64,000 nucleotides of DNA from Nepenthes gracilis (lineage: Eukaryota > Streptophyta > Magnoliopsida > Caryophyllales > Nepenthaceae), in NCBI GenBank assembly GCA_033239525.1, contig BSYO01000024.1, positions 1,116,001 through 1,180,000 of the forward strand. The letters are read 5' to 3'. The position numbers and the translations under genes are program-made. The first letter of the stretch is position 1. Each line of letters starts with the position of its first letter. The notes under the pieces are model-generated. The model was not told where the DNA came from. It worked only from the letters and a program-made list of their open reading frames with translations, and did no database searches. Shown here piece after piece: positions 1 through 12,139 of this stretch.

Positions 1-2290
1 GGAGGTCATTTTTGTCAGAAATGGTATCTACAATGTGAAGACCCAATCCGGTAAGCTAGTTTCTAATTACCCAGAATACCATCCACTTGATGAGGTACCA
101 CTAGTAATCGGCCACAAAAACCCTAAACACCGTAAAGGTATGCATTCAGTACATATTATGATTAATATGTAGTTCATGTACTCATATATATATTTTATAA
201 AACCTATAGGGACAATTTGCGAATTCTCTTGTCACTTTATTTTCATAAAATGAATAGACTCTAATATGTCAAACTGTCATTCTCACATGCCTATCAGCAT
301 TACGTTTACATCTGTATGCATTAACAACCTAATTAGTGCAAAAGTTGGTTGTCTAATGTTGGTTGTCTAATGACTTCTATAAACAGGTCATGACCAAGTA
401 GGCCACATTCCAATGCCTTTGAACATTTTAACAAATGCTACCACAGCTCTCAGACTAAGGCATAAATAGGAAAATGGCAAGTCCTATAAGGAGTTAATAA
501 AAAGAGGCACCCTTAGATGCCCAAACCAAGGAACTTTCAGTTGCCAAAAACTTCGAGAAGGGTCAAGAAACCCTCAAAAAGCCAAGCCCAATCAGTCAAC
601 AAGCCACAAATATACTAAGGGCAAAGACGTCTTATTAAGACCAAGCATATCAAGCCAAATATTCAATGGGGGGGACACTAAGGGCAACAACACCTTGGCA
701 AAGTTGAGCTCAATGTACCCAAAACTAAAAATCGTAACAGCGGCCACAATGTAGAGTAAAAGATGATCCTACGACCCAAAAGGGTTATCATGAAAAGTCA
801 ACGCTCCAAAAGAGACAAATATGAATTGACATGGACACCCAATGCAGCCCAGCTAGGGTGCTTGAACATATAATGGGAAGCTGGCAAAGCGATGATGACC
901 CTACAAAGTCCCTATTGATGAGACATTTGCAAAAACAAATTAGTAGAGAACGAAGGCATGATGAAACAAAACAAAGAAATTTTTCCATTAATTTGTATGT
1001 TTTATAAAGTTCAATCTACACAAGCACAAGTACAAGAGCAAGCATCATCCACAAGTTAAATGGTTCCCCAACAAATTGATCAAGGAAACATGACAAACAT
1101 CCTAGGGTGCACCATAGAAACCCTCTGAAAGGAAGATAGTGACTCAAAGAGACAGCCTCAAAAGAGGCATCTCTCACTACATCTACAGCAGCATAAGGAG
1201 CACCATACCTCCTCTAATGCGGGCTGGTGACAACAGCCACATCGAAAGGGGCTAGAGTTGTTAAAGGTGCAATATGCATTAAGGCCCAAAGGATCCCTAG
1301 GGCCTAGGTACAAGGTGCAGGTGTCCACCTAATAGAAGTGAGGCATCTATTAATGAAGCATATATATAGAATGTTCGTGTAATTAATTCCAATTGTTAAA
1401 ATTAATAGTAACACAAGAAACAATAAAAAAAACATTTATGACAATAATTATAAACGCATAATTCAACAAATAACATAAAAAATGGTAACTAATAAGTACA
1501 ACTAACCACACTGCATAAGAAAATAAATTCATTATCAAATTGAATATTGTCCTCAAAGTATTCATAACATAGACTAATTTTGTCATCATCGTCAAACTTA
1601 TAGGCTTGAATTACTTTTTCATTTTTACATGCCTCTAAATTATATTCTTCATTATTTACAAACTCCAATAGATTAGCCTAGAAATACTGTGCACTTATCA
1701 TTCAAGATTCACACTATTTTTTATTAGTGTGATTTGTAACCTCATTTAATCAAACAATATTAACTATAAAACCATTTGTTAAAAAATTATCCTTAAACAC
1801 AAATTCAATATCCTCACCATATACTCCATTCATTCTTTTAATCGGTCACTCATTATTTTCATCAATCTGAATTGCACAACAAGTTAGTATTGTAAGTAAC
1901 TAGTAAATATAATGGCTAATCTAAAAAAAGCAGTTAAATTATATTTTTAAAAAAATTGATAAGGCACTCAAAACACACCTTGAGCCTCAGAAAAGCCACA
2001 CACCTTAGATCCTAAGAACATGTTTATTCAAATGAGCCTCACCTAAATATGTTAAGGAGCTAAGTTTTGAACCCCAAGCCTAGGCACACAGAGGTGTGGC
2101 CTTAACGACATTGAAAGGGGCACACATTTACAAAGGACAAGTTCAAGAGCACTAAGAAGGTAATGTCCTACACGCTCCCTCAAAGCCATCACTATGGATG
2201 AAAGTGAAAGCAACTCAAAAGGATTTCAAAACTTTTAAGACCACAAAGGCTAGTAGTTCATCAATCTATTTACCAACACATCTTTTTATA
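1..2290. other. Non-genic stretch, probably retrotransposon-derived
   Basis: No recognisable gene. Bases 2-138 on the plus strand form one open frame (start ...EVIFVRNGIYNV...) that runs into a GGTATG splice-donor-like sequence. It could be the tail of an exon whose start lies outside the window, but I do not recognise the protein. The rest is AT-rich with only short chance ORFs. It lies upstream of the Tat-type antisense ORF and polypurine tract at 2.9-5.2 kb, so it is plausibly the untranslated 3' part of the same element. That placement is inference. Confidence 0.3.
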
Positions 2291-2922
2291 GCTACCCGAT
2301 GGATGGAAACACATGCCTAACATTTTCATCTTGCAAAAAGATGGGATACCTCCCCACCAGATCGTCGACACACGGCCATAGAGTTGCCAATCGGGAAATT
2401 GGTGATGCACCCCCAATGTCTACAACACATTGGGAGACAATGAATAATAATGACAAGCATCCCTTAGAGCTAGTTGTAAAGGGAAAACTTACCTTGGGCA
2501 TGCTACAAGCTAAGACACCTCAAGAAGATCAAGACATGTAGCCCCACAACTTCAAGAATTAGGCCAGTCACTAGTGTGAGCTCAACAGCTATGAGCAACG
2601 AACGAAAGACATCAACAAATGCATAGAATAACATCATCACTCTCATAAATGAAACTAATACAACATCAATAGAACAAAAGGTCACAGGGATCAATAGAAT
2701 TCCGATGTGACCGAAGGAATACAAGGAATACTACGCAGATCATCTGACTCGAGGGCCATCAAACGACTCTACCTCATCTTCTTTGTCATTACCCAAGTAT
2801 GGGACAAGTTCCAAGGCCCCAACATTCACGAACTAAAAATAATAGGACCCGAAACTCAGGCTCACGCTAGCAAACTAAATCCCTTCACTTTCAAAAGCCC
2901 ATGTCCCATTGTTCAGACATGT

Positions 2923-4485
2923 CTACCCGATACTCATAGATCGAATGAACTCCTCTAGTCGCTTCTGGTACTCAACCTTGGCCTCTAAAAGTGCTTGCTT
3001 CTTGCCCAATGCAGTGGACGCTACCAAAGCTAGCAGGAAGTCAACTTGACCACACAAGGAGGATATATGAACTAAATAGGCAACCTTGACCGCCGTGGCC
3101 TCGGCTCTCTCCTGCTCCACAAACCTTTGCCTATTGGCAACTCTGCCTTCAGTGTTATGGAGGATTAAAGACTTATTGCACAGCTCATCTTCCAAAACAA
3201 CACCCTAGGCTGAGAACCTGAGAGCATGGTTTGTGGCCTCATCTATCCAAGCAGTAGCCTCGGTCACAACAGCATCAAGCCTAGCAGTGCAGAAGTGATT
3301 TCAGCACTGCACCCCTGGACTTCTTCCCTTAGCTATCGCACATCCTCCCCCAACATCTGCTCCCCATACCTCAACAATGGCACCTCCTCCCTTAGTGTCT
3401 ACTCCTCTTCTATTTATCTGTCATCCTCTGCCTACAACTCTGCCACTCCCATTGCACCTCACTTCGAGCGAGCTTGACAGCCTAGAAAACATGCAGATTA
3501 TCTAGAAGGTACAAAAGAGTAAACAAAAAAATTTAAGGGAGGAAAGAAATACCTTCAATACCATCTCAATGATTAAATGAAGAACTTGCGAGAGATCAGG
3601 CCAAGTAGAATCCACATGTAACCCAACAAGGTCAATGATTTTAGTGGGCCAAAGATTGGGAAGCAGGATGACAGGGTAACTAACATCCTGCAAATAGATG
3701 ATGACCTTGAGGCCTAGTGGCTCCAGGGAAGAACCCCCTTTGTGCACATCGGCCCTTTCAACAGCAGTTCCGACCTCTATGGCAAAAGCCTAGGGAGTAA
3801 AACTTCGACGACGCACCCTAACGAAGGGCACATCCTCGCCAACAACGGCCTCATCGGGCAACCGATGCTCAGCATCAACCACTTTAACAACTAGTGCACT
3901 CAATGCCTTGGCCCTCTGATGACAATCCCTCCTCTTTTCCTTATTCCTCCGTAGTAGGAGCTCTCCGACAGCAACGACCTAGATAACAGCCTCATCAAAT
4001 TCCCCACCAACAATGCCTTCAACCTCCACGAGCTCATAGGCCTCAACTAGAGCCTTTCTCTTCCTAATGGCAGCCTCCATGAGTAGGCCGATTGACCCCT
4101 CCTGAGAATACTCACTCCAACCTCCTGAAGCACCTTTTCAGCAAGTTAGCTCATCAATCAATGGTCATTCAGATTATCCCTGATCAAGTCCAACTTGTGC
4201 TTGATGGCACGCAGGAAAGCCTTGTCAGACATACCATAGAAATTGGGGTTTGGGAGGAGTTCCCCAAAGGGAAGTCACCAATCGGCTAGATCCCCCAGGA
4301 AAAAGTACCTGTCCTTCCATCCCTTAATAAAATCAAGGTTATGGCCCCCTACCTCAAGCCTTAAGCTCAGATGGTACCAAGCGGCCTTGCACCTACATAA
4401 GTGGAAAACTCCACGCAAGATGGCCAAAGCCAGTTCATTCACAAAAAGACACAGAGTGATCAAGTATCACATCGCATTGAGCTAG
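2923..4485 (-). pseudogene. Decayed antisense ORF of a Tat-type gypsy element (PF04195-like)
   Basis: On the minus strand a protein can be followed through several stops and frame changes. The N-terminal part (about 4,463-4,240) contains GWKDRYFFLGD and then a 'W..PFGELLPNP' stretch. This resembles the WK-x-FFFV core of the 'putative gypsy type transposon' domain (PF04195). The middle part (about 4,080-3,780) is charged (RKRKALVEAYELVEVEGIV). The C-terminal part (3,195-2,923) is a long Glu/Lys/Arg/Ala helix, probably coiled coil (VEQERAEATAVKVAYLV). Tat-lineage elements are known to carry such an extra ORF antisense to gag-pol, between pol and the 3' LTR. The plus-strand polypurine tract at 5,177-5,191 fits that arrangement. 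It is not a working gene; the identification rests on motif resemblance only. Confidence 0.5.
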
Positions 4486-5176
4486 ATCCCAGTGATTAGG
4501 ATATCAACAGCATTGAGAATATCAGCAAGTTATGATAAAAGAGGAAAGCGAACCCCATTCTTCAAGGCTAGATCATAAGCAATGATAAAACCCTCGAGTG
4601 ACACATGGTACCTATAGTCTAGCCTCGAGGCGAGAGACTCATATGCATCAAAAACCCTAAATCACTCTCAGCAATCAGTTACCTAATAAGTCAACATCAC
4701 TGACATGATTTGTTTGATGGTGGTCTCCTTTGATGACCCTTCCCTTTCAACGGTGTCTGTGGAAGCACTTGCATCAGCCCCTTGCATCAATGAAGGAGGC
4801 ATCACAAAGAACTCTAAAAAGAAAAAAGAGGGATTTATGGAAGAGACGAAGAGGAATGAATGTCAAATTCCGCAGCAACAAGGTCATTCACAGCCAAGCA
4901 AGCACGTTACTTATAAGGGAACAACACATATTGGTATGCACCCGAGTCATGTGACAAGTCAAACAGTAGAGACACTTCCCTCGCAGGATGATCAACGTAT
5001 GCAACGAACCAAGAAGATTGGAAAATCAGAATGATACATCTCTGCAAGGCAGTCAGGGGCATACTTATTAACCCATGAGCATTGAGTGCCATTGTGGTGG
5101 ACCCATGATGCATTACTGCTGCAAGGATCGAGGTGCCCCCTAATGTCACAGCTCCACAGACCTAGCATCAGTTCTT

Positions 5177-5191
5177 GAGGCTGGGGGCTAG
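5177..5191 (+). other. Polypurine tract of a Tat-type element
   Basis: The sequence GAGGCTGGGGGCTAG is purine-rich and ends in GGGGGCTAG. The same GGGGGCTAG precedes the LTR at 36,719, and GGGAGGCTAG (read on the minus strand) precedes the LTR ending at 47,011. It would prime plus-strand DNA synthesis in a retrotransposon on the plus strand. Confidence 0.5.
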
Positions 5192-5640
5192 TATTGTGAC
5201 TATATGTGCCTCTCGGCAAAAGTGATAACTAGATCAAAGCACCTCCTCGGTTACAACAAACCAAGGAAGACTGGTCAACAAAACTAAATGCGACTGTCAG
5301 CACGAAGCATCTCAATCTCTATAAGGAGCCAAAGCCGCTAGGAACAAGACCGAAGCAAATAGATATGTTAGCACCCGCCCATGGACAAACACCTTGATCG
5401 CTTGTTTGGCCATTAGGTGCGTGCCTACCACGCCATCCAACAACACCTGATGTGCCAAAGAGGAAGCCTACCATGCCTAAAAAGGGGTTGACAAAATGGA
5501 AGATGATTGGACAACATGGTGGCATCCAACGCTTGGAGAGGGTAAACCTACCTTCTGACTATGAATACTCAGTCAATCAAAAACAATCCACATGCCACCA
5601 GATACTTCACCAAACCACTATCAAAAAGATCTGAAAACTC
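5192..5640 (+). mobile_element. LTR start or fragment, Tat-type gypsy
   Basis: Follows the polypurine tract directly. It starts TATTGTGAC rather than TGATGG, and has a TATA-like CTATAAGG near 5,317, as expected for a U3 promoter. The 3' limit cannot be seen, so the end given is approximate and the LTR may be truncated. Confidence 0.35.
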
Positions 5641-6381
5641 ATTAAAAGAGGGCCATTTGTTGAATGGAGTTACTCTGCTGATAGATTCCCTGAAGAGTTG
5701 ACCATTTTCTAACCCAAACACTAGAGAAGCATTCAATCATCTTAGGAAACCAAACAACCCCATTATTAGAGTTTGGTATTATCATTAGTTTGTTGGTGGT
5801 ACCTAGGGAAATCCTTTTCCTTACTTCGAGACCAAGACAACCTCAGCACCCCAAGCTGCTAGGGATACTCCTTCCACAAGCCCACCATTTCCCACCAAGC
5901 TCCTCTTCTAAGCATGGCCTCTCCAGCATAGCCTAAAACATGAGTCTTACATCATGGGTTCCAAGAGTAGATAACCTTTTAACCCTCTTGCCCAGCTTGA
6001 ACATACACTAACTTAGACATCAGAAGTGTTTTCCTGAGAAAAACATTGGCCCTCTTTACTTTATTATTTGTGCAGTGCAAGACCTAGATAAAAATATTTG
6101 AATTCGGCTCTCACATCAGATTGCCTCCATTTCGGATAATACTTGTTATGCATCAATTTTGAAAATCCAATAATCCTTTGGAGATAAAATCAGAGCTAAA
6201 GCAAAGCTTACTCCTAATTATTACTTTAATGGTCCTTTCATCTGATATGAATATTAGCTTAATAGAATCATAGGGCTCCCATCCATTAAGCTCCCAAGTA
6301 GCATTACTTTCAACAAGAGCAACACATTTCAGTCACCATAAAATCGAGGAGGAAAAACAAAACTGAAATGGATCTTCACTT
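5641..6381. other. Intergenic stretch, nothing recognised
   Basis: Mixed-composition sequence between the LTR fragment and the HDA5-like duplication. I looked on the minus strand for the second exon of the histone deacetylase, which should lie here if copy 1 were a complete gene, and found no convincing match. Confidence 0.4.
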
Positions 6382-8150
6382 TCACTTGTTGTGTACAAAA
6401 TACAAAGTAGGAGAAACCCTTTCTTTTCCTCCTTTTACCTCCATTTTCTTGCTAGGGAGGAAGGTCCTTTTCTTTTCGATTCTTTTCACAGATGAAAATG
6501 CAGGTTAATCTTGGCGTGACAATGCCAACGCTAATTACCTTGTCGGGAATGTCGAGTCTTGAAGTGACAAGGAATGACGGCGGTGGCGTGATGCATCCAA
6601 AGGCTGGGTTGGCATTCTCGAACAAATAACCTTCCAAGCCTTTGGATGAGTCCGTGGACAATAGGCTTGTTCTCGGACAGTTCTCAGTTCAACTCGCTAA
6701 AGGCTTTTGGGCTCCGGAATGTTGCTTCTTACACCTTTAGGTCTTGATACTTCTTGGGCTTCTCGGGTCAAGTACTCGTCCCCTTGCCCATTCTTTTAGT
6801 GCTCCAAAAGATTCACCTTCTTTGTCTTGAAGATGGCTTTTCTCTACGCCCTATCGTGAAAGAAGTAAATCACTTGTGTCCTGTAATAAGAGAAACATTT
6901 TTCAGCTACGAAACAGAAGCAAAGGCAAACCTATCAACAACGCCTTTTCATCGTGGAGCTTCTTCCAGATAGCTCTAATCCGATTTGGGTTCTCCGGATG
7001 GTCATCCCCATCTGGGGTGTCATAGGCTTTGCACATCCGCTCGTCGAACACTAACCCCACACGACGACGTACCTGATCATACTCTCCGTCGTTACCTCCA
7101 TCGCAGCAGCTGGCCCAACTTTGAATTGAAGTGCGGAGGAGGGAAAAGAGACGACAGCGGTGGAAGGCAATTTCACCTTTCCGTAGCAAAGGGTAGTTAC
7201 GAGCCTTGATTAAGGAAAGCAGAGTGCTCTCATTTTTTGGTGTTGTGAAGGGAACGTGTTTGGGTGCAGAGGCTTACCTCTCGGAGAAGCAGATCGTTTG
7301 CCTCCCACCCTTCTGCAGCGGGGGCCACCTTGGACGAATCGGATGGATACACGTCATTGCGGGTGCGCTAAGCTGCGCAGCCTTCGTGTCCAAAGTGTGT
7401 GAAGCGGGAAAAGTGTTTAAGAAATTTACTAAATATTTTACTTATTTATTACTATTTTATAATTTATTTTTAATATTTGAGACCCATTAAATTTTAGAAA
7501 AAAAATTAGAAAAATAAATATAATAAGCTTTTTATGTATAGAATACCGTAAGATAATTATAAATAAAAAATTAAAAGTATTTATTTTATTTTTAGTCCAA
7601 TTTTTTGGACAAATATTTTTCAACATTAAACAATAAATTCATTGTTTTTTTTATCCTAAAAAATAAATTTATGCCTATGCCATTTTTATTGTATCATTAA
7701 ATTTTATTATTGCTAATATCAATCACAAATTATGGTGATTAAAAAATTAAGGTTTAAATTTACGTTATTTAATGTACATGGCCATTCCATCCGATAATTA
7801 AAAAGAAGCAGTGTTATGATTATTCTCGATATTAAGCTTTCTTATCCTCTCAATAGTTACTTTCTGTTCTTATAATATATAAATGTTAAGATTAAAATAA
7901 CAAATTAAAATATTGTATCATATCAATCATCCATTTATTTTTAGAACGATTTCAATTATGAGAAGATAAAAGAATCTAATATTTAAAAAAACTTATAATA
8001 AAATTTGTAAGTTTGCCGATCCTGGGTGTATAATCGGCATCGACAATGTGTAGCCGGTGAATGAAGCATGGCTAGCGGGAGATGTTAGTGGCCATGGGGG
8101 GACTCAGTGAATTGCAATTCTTTGAAAATCATAGTAAAGTTATCTTCACT
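6382..8150. repeat. Tandem duplication, copy 1 (HDA5-like exon 1 plus upstream region)
   Basis: Pairs with 8,155-9,910. Both copies begin with CACTTGTTGTGTACAAAAT and share GGCGGTGGCGTGATGCA, CTCGCTAAAGGCTTTTGGGC, the deacetylase exon, and about 700 bp of AT-rich upstream sequence. The offset between copies drifts from about 1,770 to 1,930 bp because of many indels. The upstream half is well conserved, while the intronic half (6,440-6,900 against 8,200-8,860) is broken into short matching islands. Confidence 0.8.
6931..7101 (-). pseudogene. HDA5-like histone deacetylase exon 1, disrupted copy
   Basis: Same exon as 8,869-9,035, but damaged. Next to the intact copy it lacks one base shortly after the start codon (GAGTATGATCAG against GAGTAATGATCAG), which shifts the frame. 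It has three extra bases inside the MCKHDTPDGD motif (read here as MCKAYDTPDG) and extra bases near the end (HDEKALL instead of HDAGVVDR). The splice donor GATAG|GTTTGC at the exon end is kept. No downstream deacetylase exon was found below 6,900, so this is a broken first-exon fragment and not a gene. Confidence 0.7.
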
Positions 8151-8154
8151 TGAT

Positions 8155-9910
8155 CACTTGTTGTGTACAAAATCAAAGTAGGAGAAACCCTTTCTTTTCC
8201 TCCTTTTATGTCCTTTTCTTGTATGCTTAGTTATTTTGAAATAAAATAATATATAAATAAAATACTGTTCAAATGACACTATCGGTCTTTATATTCTAAG
8301 ATTTGTTGCTAACTACGGCGGTGGCGTGATGCAATCGTGTTCCTTAGTAGGTATTCTGTCCATTTCTGACCTTCCAAGCCTTTGGATGAGTCGTAGTGGA
8401 CTAGATGCCAGCGTTCTGAAGGAAGGTCACCTCGTGCATTGCTAACTCGCTAAAGGCTTTTGGGCTCATGCGGAATGTCCTCGGGTTTCTTACACCGTTT
8501 GGACAAGTGACTTGGGAAAGGTCAATCTTCGTCCCCTTGCCCATTCTTTTAGGGACCCCAGGTATTGGAACCCAACAAGCATCATCACCATAAAATCAAC
8601 AAAACAAATTTCTTGAAGAGAAACTACAATCTCGATTCTTTTCACAGATTGCAGGTTAATGACAATGGAAATACAAGCAATGAATCCAAAGGGAGCAAAT
8701 AATAGACAGCAATAGGAGTTACAGCAGTTCACAGCCAATTGTTATCTGATACTTCTTCGTTATAATTAGTGCTCGAAAAAATTCACCTTCTTTGTCGCTA
8801 CGCCCTATGAAAGAAGTAAATCATGTAATAAGAGAAACATTTTTCAGCTACGAAACAGAAGGGCAAACCTATCAACAACGCCTGCATCATGGAGCTTCTT
8901 CCAGATAGCTCTGATCCGATTTGGGTTCTCCGGATGGTCATCCCCATCTGGGGTGTCATGCTTGCACATCCGCTCGTCGAACACTAACCCCACACGACGA
9001 CGTACCTGATCATTACTCTCCGTCGTTACCTCCATCGCAGCAGCTGGCCCAACTTTGAATTGAAGTGCGGAGGAGGGAAATCAAGAGACGACAGAGAGCA
9101 ATTTCACCTTTCCGTAGCAAAGGGTAGAATTAAGGAAAGCAGAGTGCTCTCATTTTTTGGTGTTGTGAAGGGAACGTGTTTGGGTGCAGAGGCATCAGAG
9201 AAGCAGATCGTTTGCCTCCCAAGCGGGGCCACCTTGGACGAATCGGATGGATACACGTCATTGCGGGTGCGCTAAGCTGCGCAGGCTTTGTGTCCAAAGT
9301 GTGTGAAGCGGGAAAAGTGTTTAAGAAATTTACTAAATATTTTACTTATTGATTACTATTTTATAATTTATTTTTAATATTTGAGATCCATTAAATTTTA
9401 GAAAAAAATTAGAAAAATAAATATAATAAGCTTTTTATGTATAGAATACTGTGAGATAATTATAAATACAAAATTAAAAGTATTTATTTTATTTTTAGTC
9501 CAATTTTTTGGACAAATATTTTTCAACATTAAACAATAAATTCATTGTTTTTTTTTTATCCTAATAAAATAAATACATGCCTATGCCATTTTTATTGTAT
9601 CATTAAATTTTATTATTGCTAATATCAATCACAAATTATGGTGATTAAAAAATTAAGTCTGGCCATTCCACTCAAATTGACCGTTACTTTTTGTTCTTAT
9701 AATATATAAATGTAAGACAAATTAAAATAGTATCATATAATAATTCATCATGAGAAGATGTTAAATTTTTACAGTCTGGGGTGTATAATCTGTCGACAAC
9801 AGTGAATGAAGCGCTAGGGAGATGTTATGTCAATTGCAATTCTTTGAACGTTCAAATGACACTCATAGTAAAGTTATATTGCTCATTCTGAAATAAAATA
9901 ATATATAAAT
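8155..9910. repeat. Tandem duplication, copy 2
   Basis: Second copy of the 6,382-8,150 unit. Its end (AATAAAATAATATATAAATA at about 9,893) reappears near 8,240, just inside the copy-2 start, as does GTTCAAATGACACT (9,847 and 8,266). The junction therefore contains short fragments of the distal end mixed with the proximal end. See findings for the possibility of misassembly. Confidence 0.75.
8869..9035 (-). pseudogene. HDA5: HDA5-like class II histone deacetylase, exon 1 only, frame intact
   Basis: Encodes 55 codons plus two bases, starting MEVTTESNDQVRRRVGLVFD and including ERMCKHDTPDGDDHPENPNR and IWKKLHDAGVVDR. This is the start of the deacetylase domain in plant RPD3/HDA1 class II enzymes (HDA5/HDA18 type), where V-G-L-x-x-D-x-x-M-x-x-H...HPE-x-P-x-R-I opens the fold. 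The exon ends at a proper donor, GATAG|GTTTGC, in phase 2. Full enzymes are several hundred residues and need many more exons, including the zinc-binding Asp/His residues. None is visible between 7,850 and 8,868 or further downstream. It is therefore either a promoter-plus-exon-1 fragment left by duplication, or a gene whose remainder is missing from this assembly. Family assignment is from memory of the conserved N-terminal motif. Confidence 0.7.
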
Positions 9911-10028
9911 AAAATCTTTGTTACAGGTATTGAAGCAAAACATATCTCCTTTTGATGTGACAATGACTAGTACACTAATTTGCCGTGTTCATTTTATCGT
10001 CATTTTCTAAGTCTGTAACTGTAAAAAC

Positions 10029-10182
10029 GACAGATAAATAATGTAATCGATATTTTGTATTTAATATATTTGATTATTTCTATATTTATTTTTAAAATAA
10101 ATTTATAAGTTTAATAAATGACAACAGTTTAATAAATGACAAAATGTAAAAAATAAAGGATATTATTTAATTTCTTTGCATA
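10029..10182. repeat. 154-bp direct repeat, copy 1
   Basis: Begins GACAGATAAATAATG and ends TTTCTTTGCATA. Nearly identical to 10,289-10,443: one substitution and one extra T in a T-run were seen. Contains an internal 18-bp tandem duplication (AGTTTAATAAATGACAAC, then nearly the same again). It is AT-rich and non-coding. Confidence 0.85.
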
Positions 10183-10288
10183 CATGTTAATAAATTGTAC
10201 TTTTTTATAAATAAGTTGCAAGCAAACACTAATTTCTTCATTTTTTCAATAATCTCATTTATCCCTAAGTTTGTAAAAAATTCTTCCA

Positions 10289-10443
10289 GACAGATAAACA
10301 ATGTAATCGATATTTTGTATTTAATATATTTGATTATTTCTATATTTATTTTTTAAAATAAATTTATAAGTTTAATAAATGACAACAGTTTAATAAATGA
10401 CAAAATGTAAAAAATAAAGGATATTATTTAATTTCTTTGCATA
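10289..10443. repeat. 154-bp direct repeat, copy 2
   Basis: Second copy, 260 bp from the first and separated by 106 bp of unrelated sequence. The near identity means a young duplication, or strong homogenisation, in a region that is otherwise old and decayed. Confidence 0.85.
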
Positions 10444-12139
10444 TTGAGAAATAAATAATAAAATATTCTTAACATATAAGTTAATAAATATGACACACTT
10501 TTAGTATGAAATGATTTTTCATTGAGAATTAGATAAAATTTTGAGTTAAAAAAATTACAATAATATTAATATTTGAAATATTAATTTGAAATATTATTAT
10601 TATTATTAAATTAATTAGAAAATATGTTATTGTAAATTTCATATTCCATTCATAGCAATATCTATCAATCCAAAAAAAAAAAAAAAACCATTGTAGAAGA
10701 TCAAAATTTTTAAAACAATAACTTTATTTTATAATTCCTATTTATCATTAATCCAATATATGGTAATATAAATATGCGTGAGGTTATTAGATAATTACCA
10801 ACACACCAATGCTTAAACATATTTTTGAATTAACTTGGTTAATTTAAAAAATTAAATTTTGCCTACCATAAATTATTATTTATGGCATATAATTTTTTTA
10901 ATTTTCATAGTATAAGAAATTTAAAAAAAATTATTCAACTACCCTCATGTCGACCATGCCACGTACTGATAGTAGCTTTGAAATATCAGAATTACAACTT
11001 ATCCCATATACTATTACTCCTTCCAGTTATATTTGTTCCCCTGAGAAACATTATAATAACATATGATAACTTTTTAAAATTGAATTAATTAATTGTCATG
11101 AACACGTTATTATAAAAAATATAAATACTTGTGAAATTTTTACAGTTATTATATACCTAAAGCAACGTATGAAAAAAAAAAAGAGAGAAAACAGTTATTA
11201 TCAAATTCAACTGACAAATATTTTTAGATTGTGTAGGGTTAAAAGTTTTTCAGTATAATTAGAGGGTAGATTAAAAAGAAACGACGAGATATATTATTCA
11301 CTCAAAAAACTTTTTCTGATGGTGAAAGACAACAAATTTGAGAGGTATGTGTGGACGTCACTATTGTCGAATTTCTTAATTTCTTTCTTTAATTATTTAG
11401 AAATGTTGCGAGTTTACACAACGGGTCCTCGGACGGCTCCCGACATCCTACAATTCCGATGCGTAACACCCGGCCAACTCAGCGGTCACTAAAATTGCAC
11501 AATTACATTTAAATATTAGGGTGCTAAATATTGAATATTGTATTGTTAGTTTGATGAGGTGAAATCTGTTACCATATCACGTGAAGTCTGTTAATTTGAT
11601 GAGGGTGTAAATACTCCAACTCCGTGATGTGAAGGAAAGAGGATACTTCAGTTACTCTAACCTCACATATCTCTCTCACTCGAACCTTCTCTCTTCCCTC
11701 TCAACCCATCTGTCTGGTCTCGTCCTGCTTGCTACTTAATCTTCCCTCCCCCTTCCTCTGCAACACCCAGCCGACTTGCATACACCTCGGCCATACTGTA
11801 ACATAAGACCGCGGTCTTACTGTAGCACCATCAGAGGACCAAGGTTTTACTGTAACAAGGACTTGTTGTAGCTCGCATCAGAACGTGGCATGGAGTATTA
11901 TTGTTAATTCTTCTAAGTATTATTGCTTTAATACTTAGTTTGTCTCATAAACTTGATCATATTATCAATTTAGCATGGAGTATATTTGGCTGAGGCTGAA
12001 GTTTTAAAAACTGCAGTTGCATTTTTTTTGAAATTTAGCTAGCCGATAACCAAATAACCACCAAATCAGCCCAAATTTGGTATACCACTAGCCTAATATC
12101 TTACCTATATTGTGACCAAATGGCTCATGAAAAGAAGTT
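10444..12139. other. AT-rich intergenic stretch, nothing recognised
   Basis: Mostly AT-rich with an A-run at about 10,672-10,686. A less AT-rich, pyrimidine-rich segment lies at about 11,640-11,760. Short ORFs only; none resembles a known protein. It may include the flank of the LTR relic and satellite array that follow. Confidence 0.4.
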
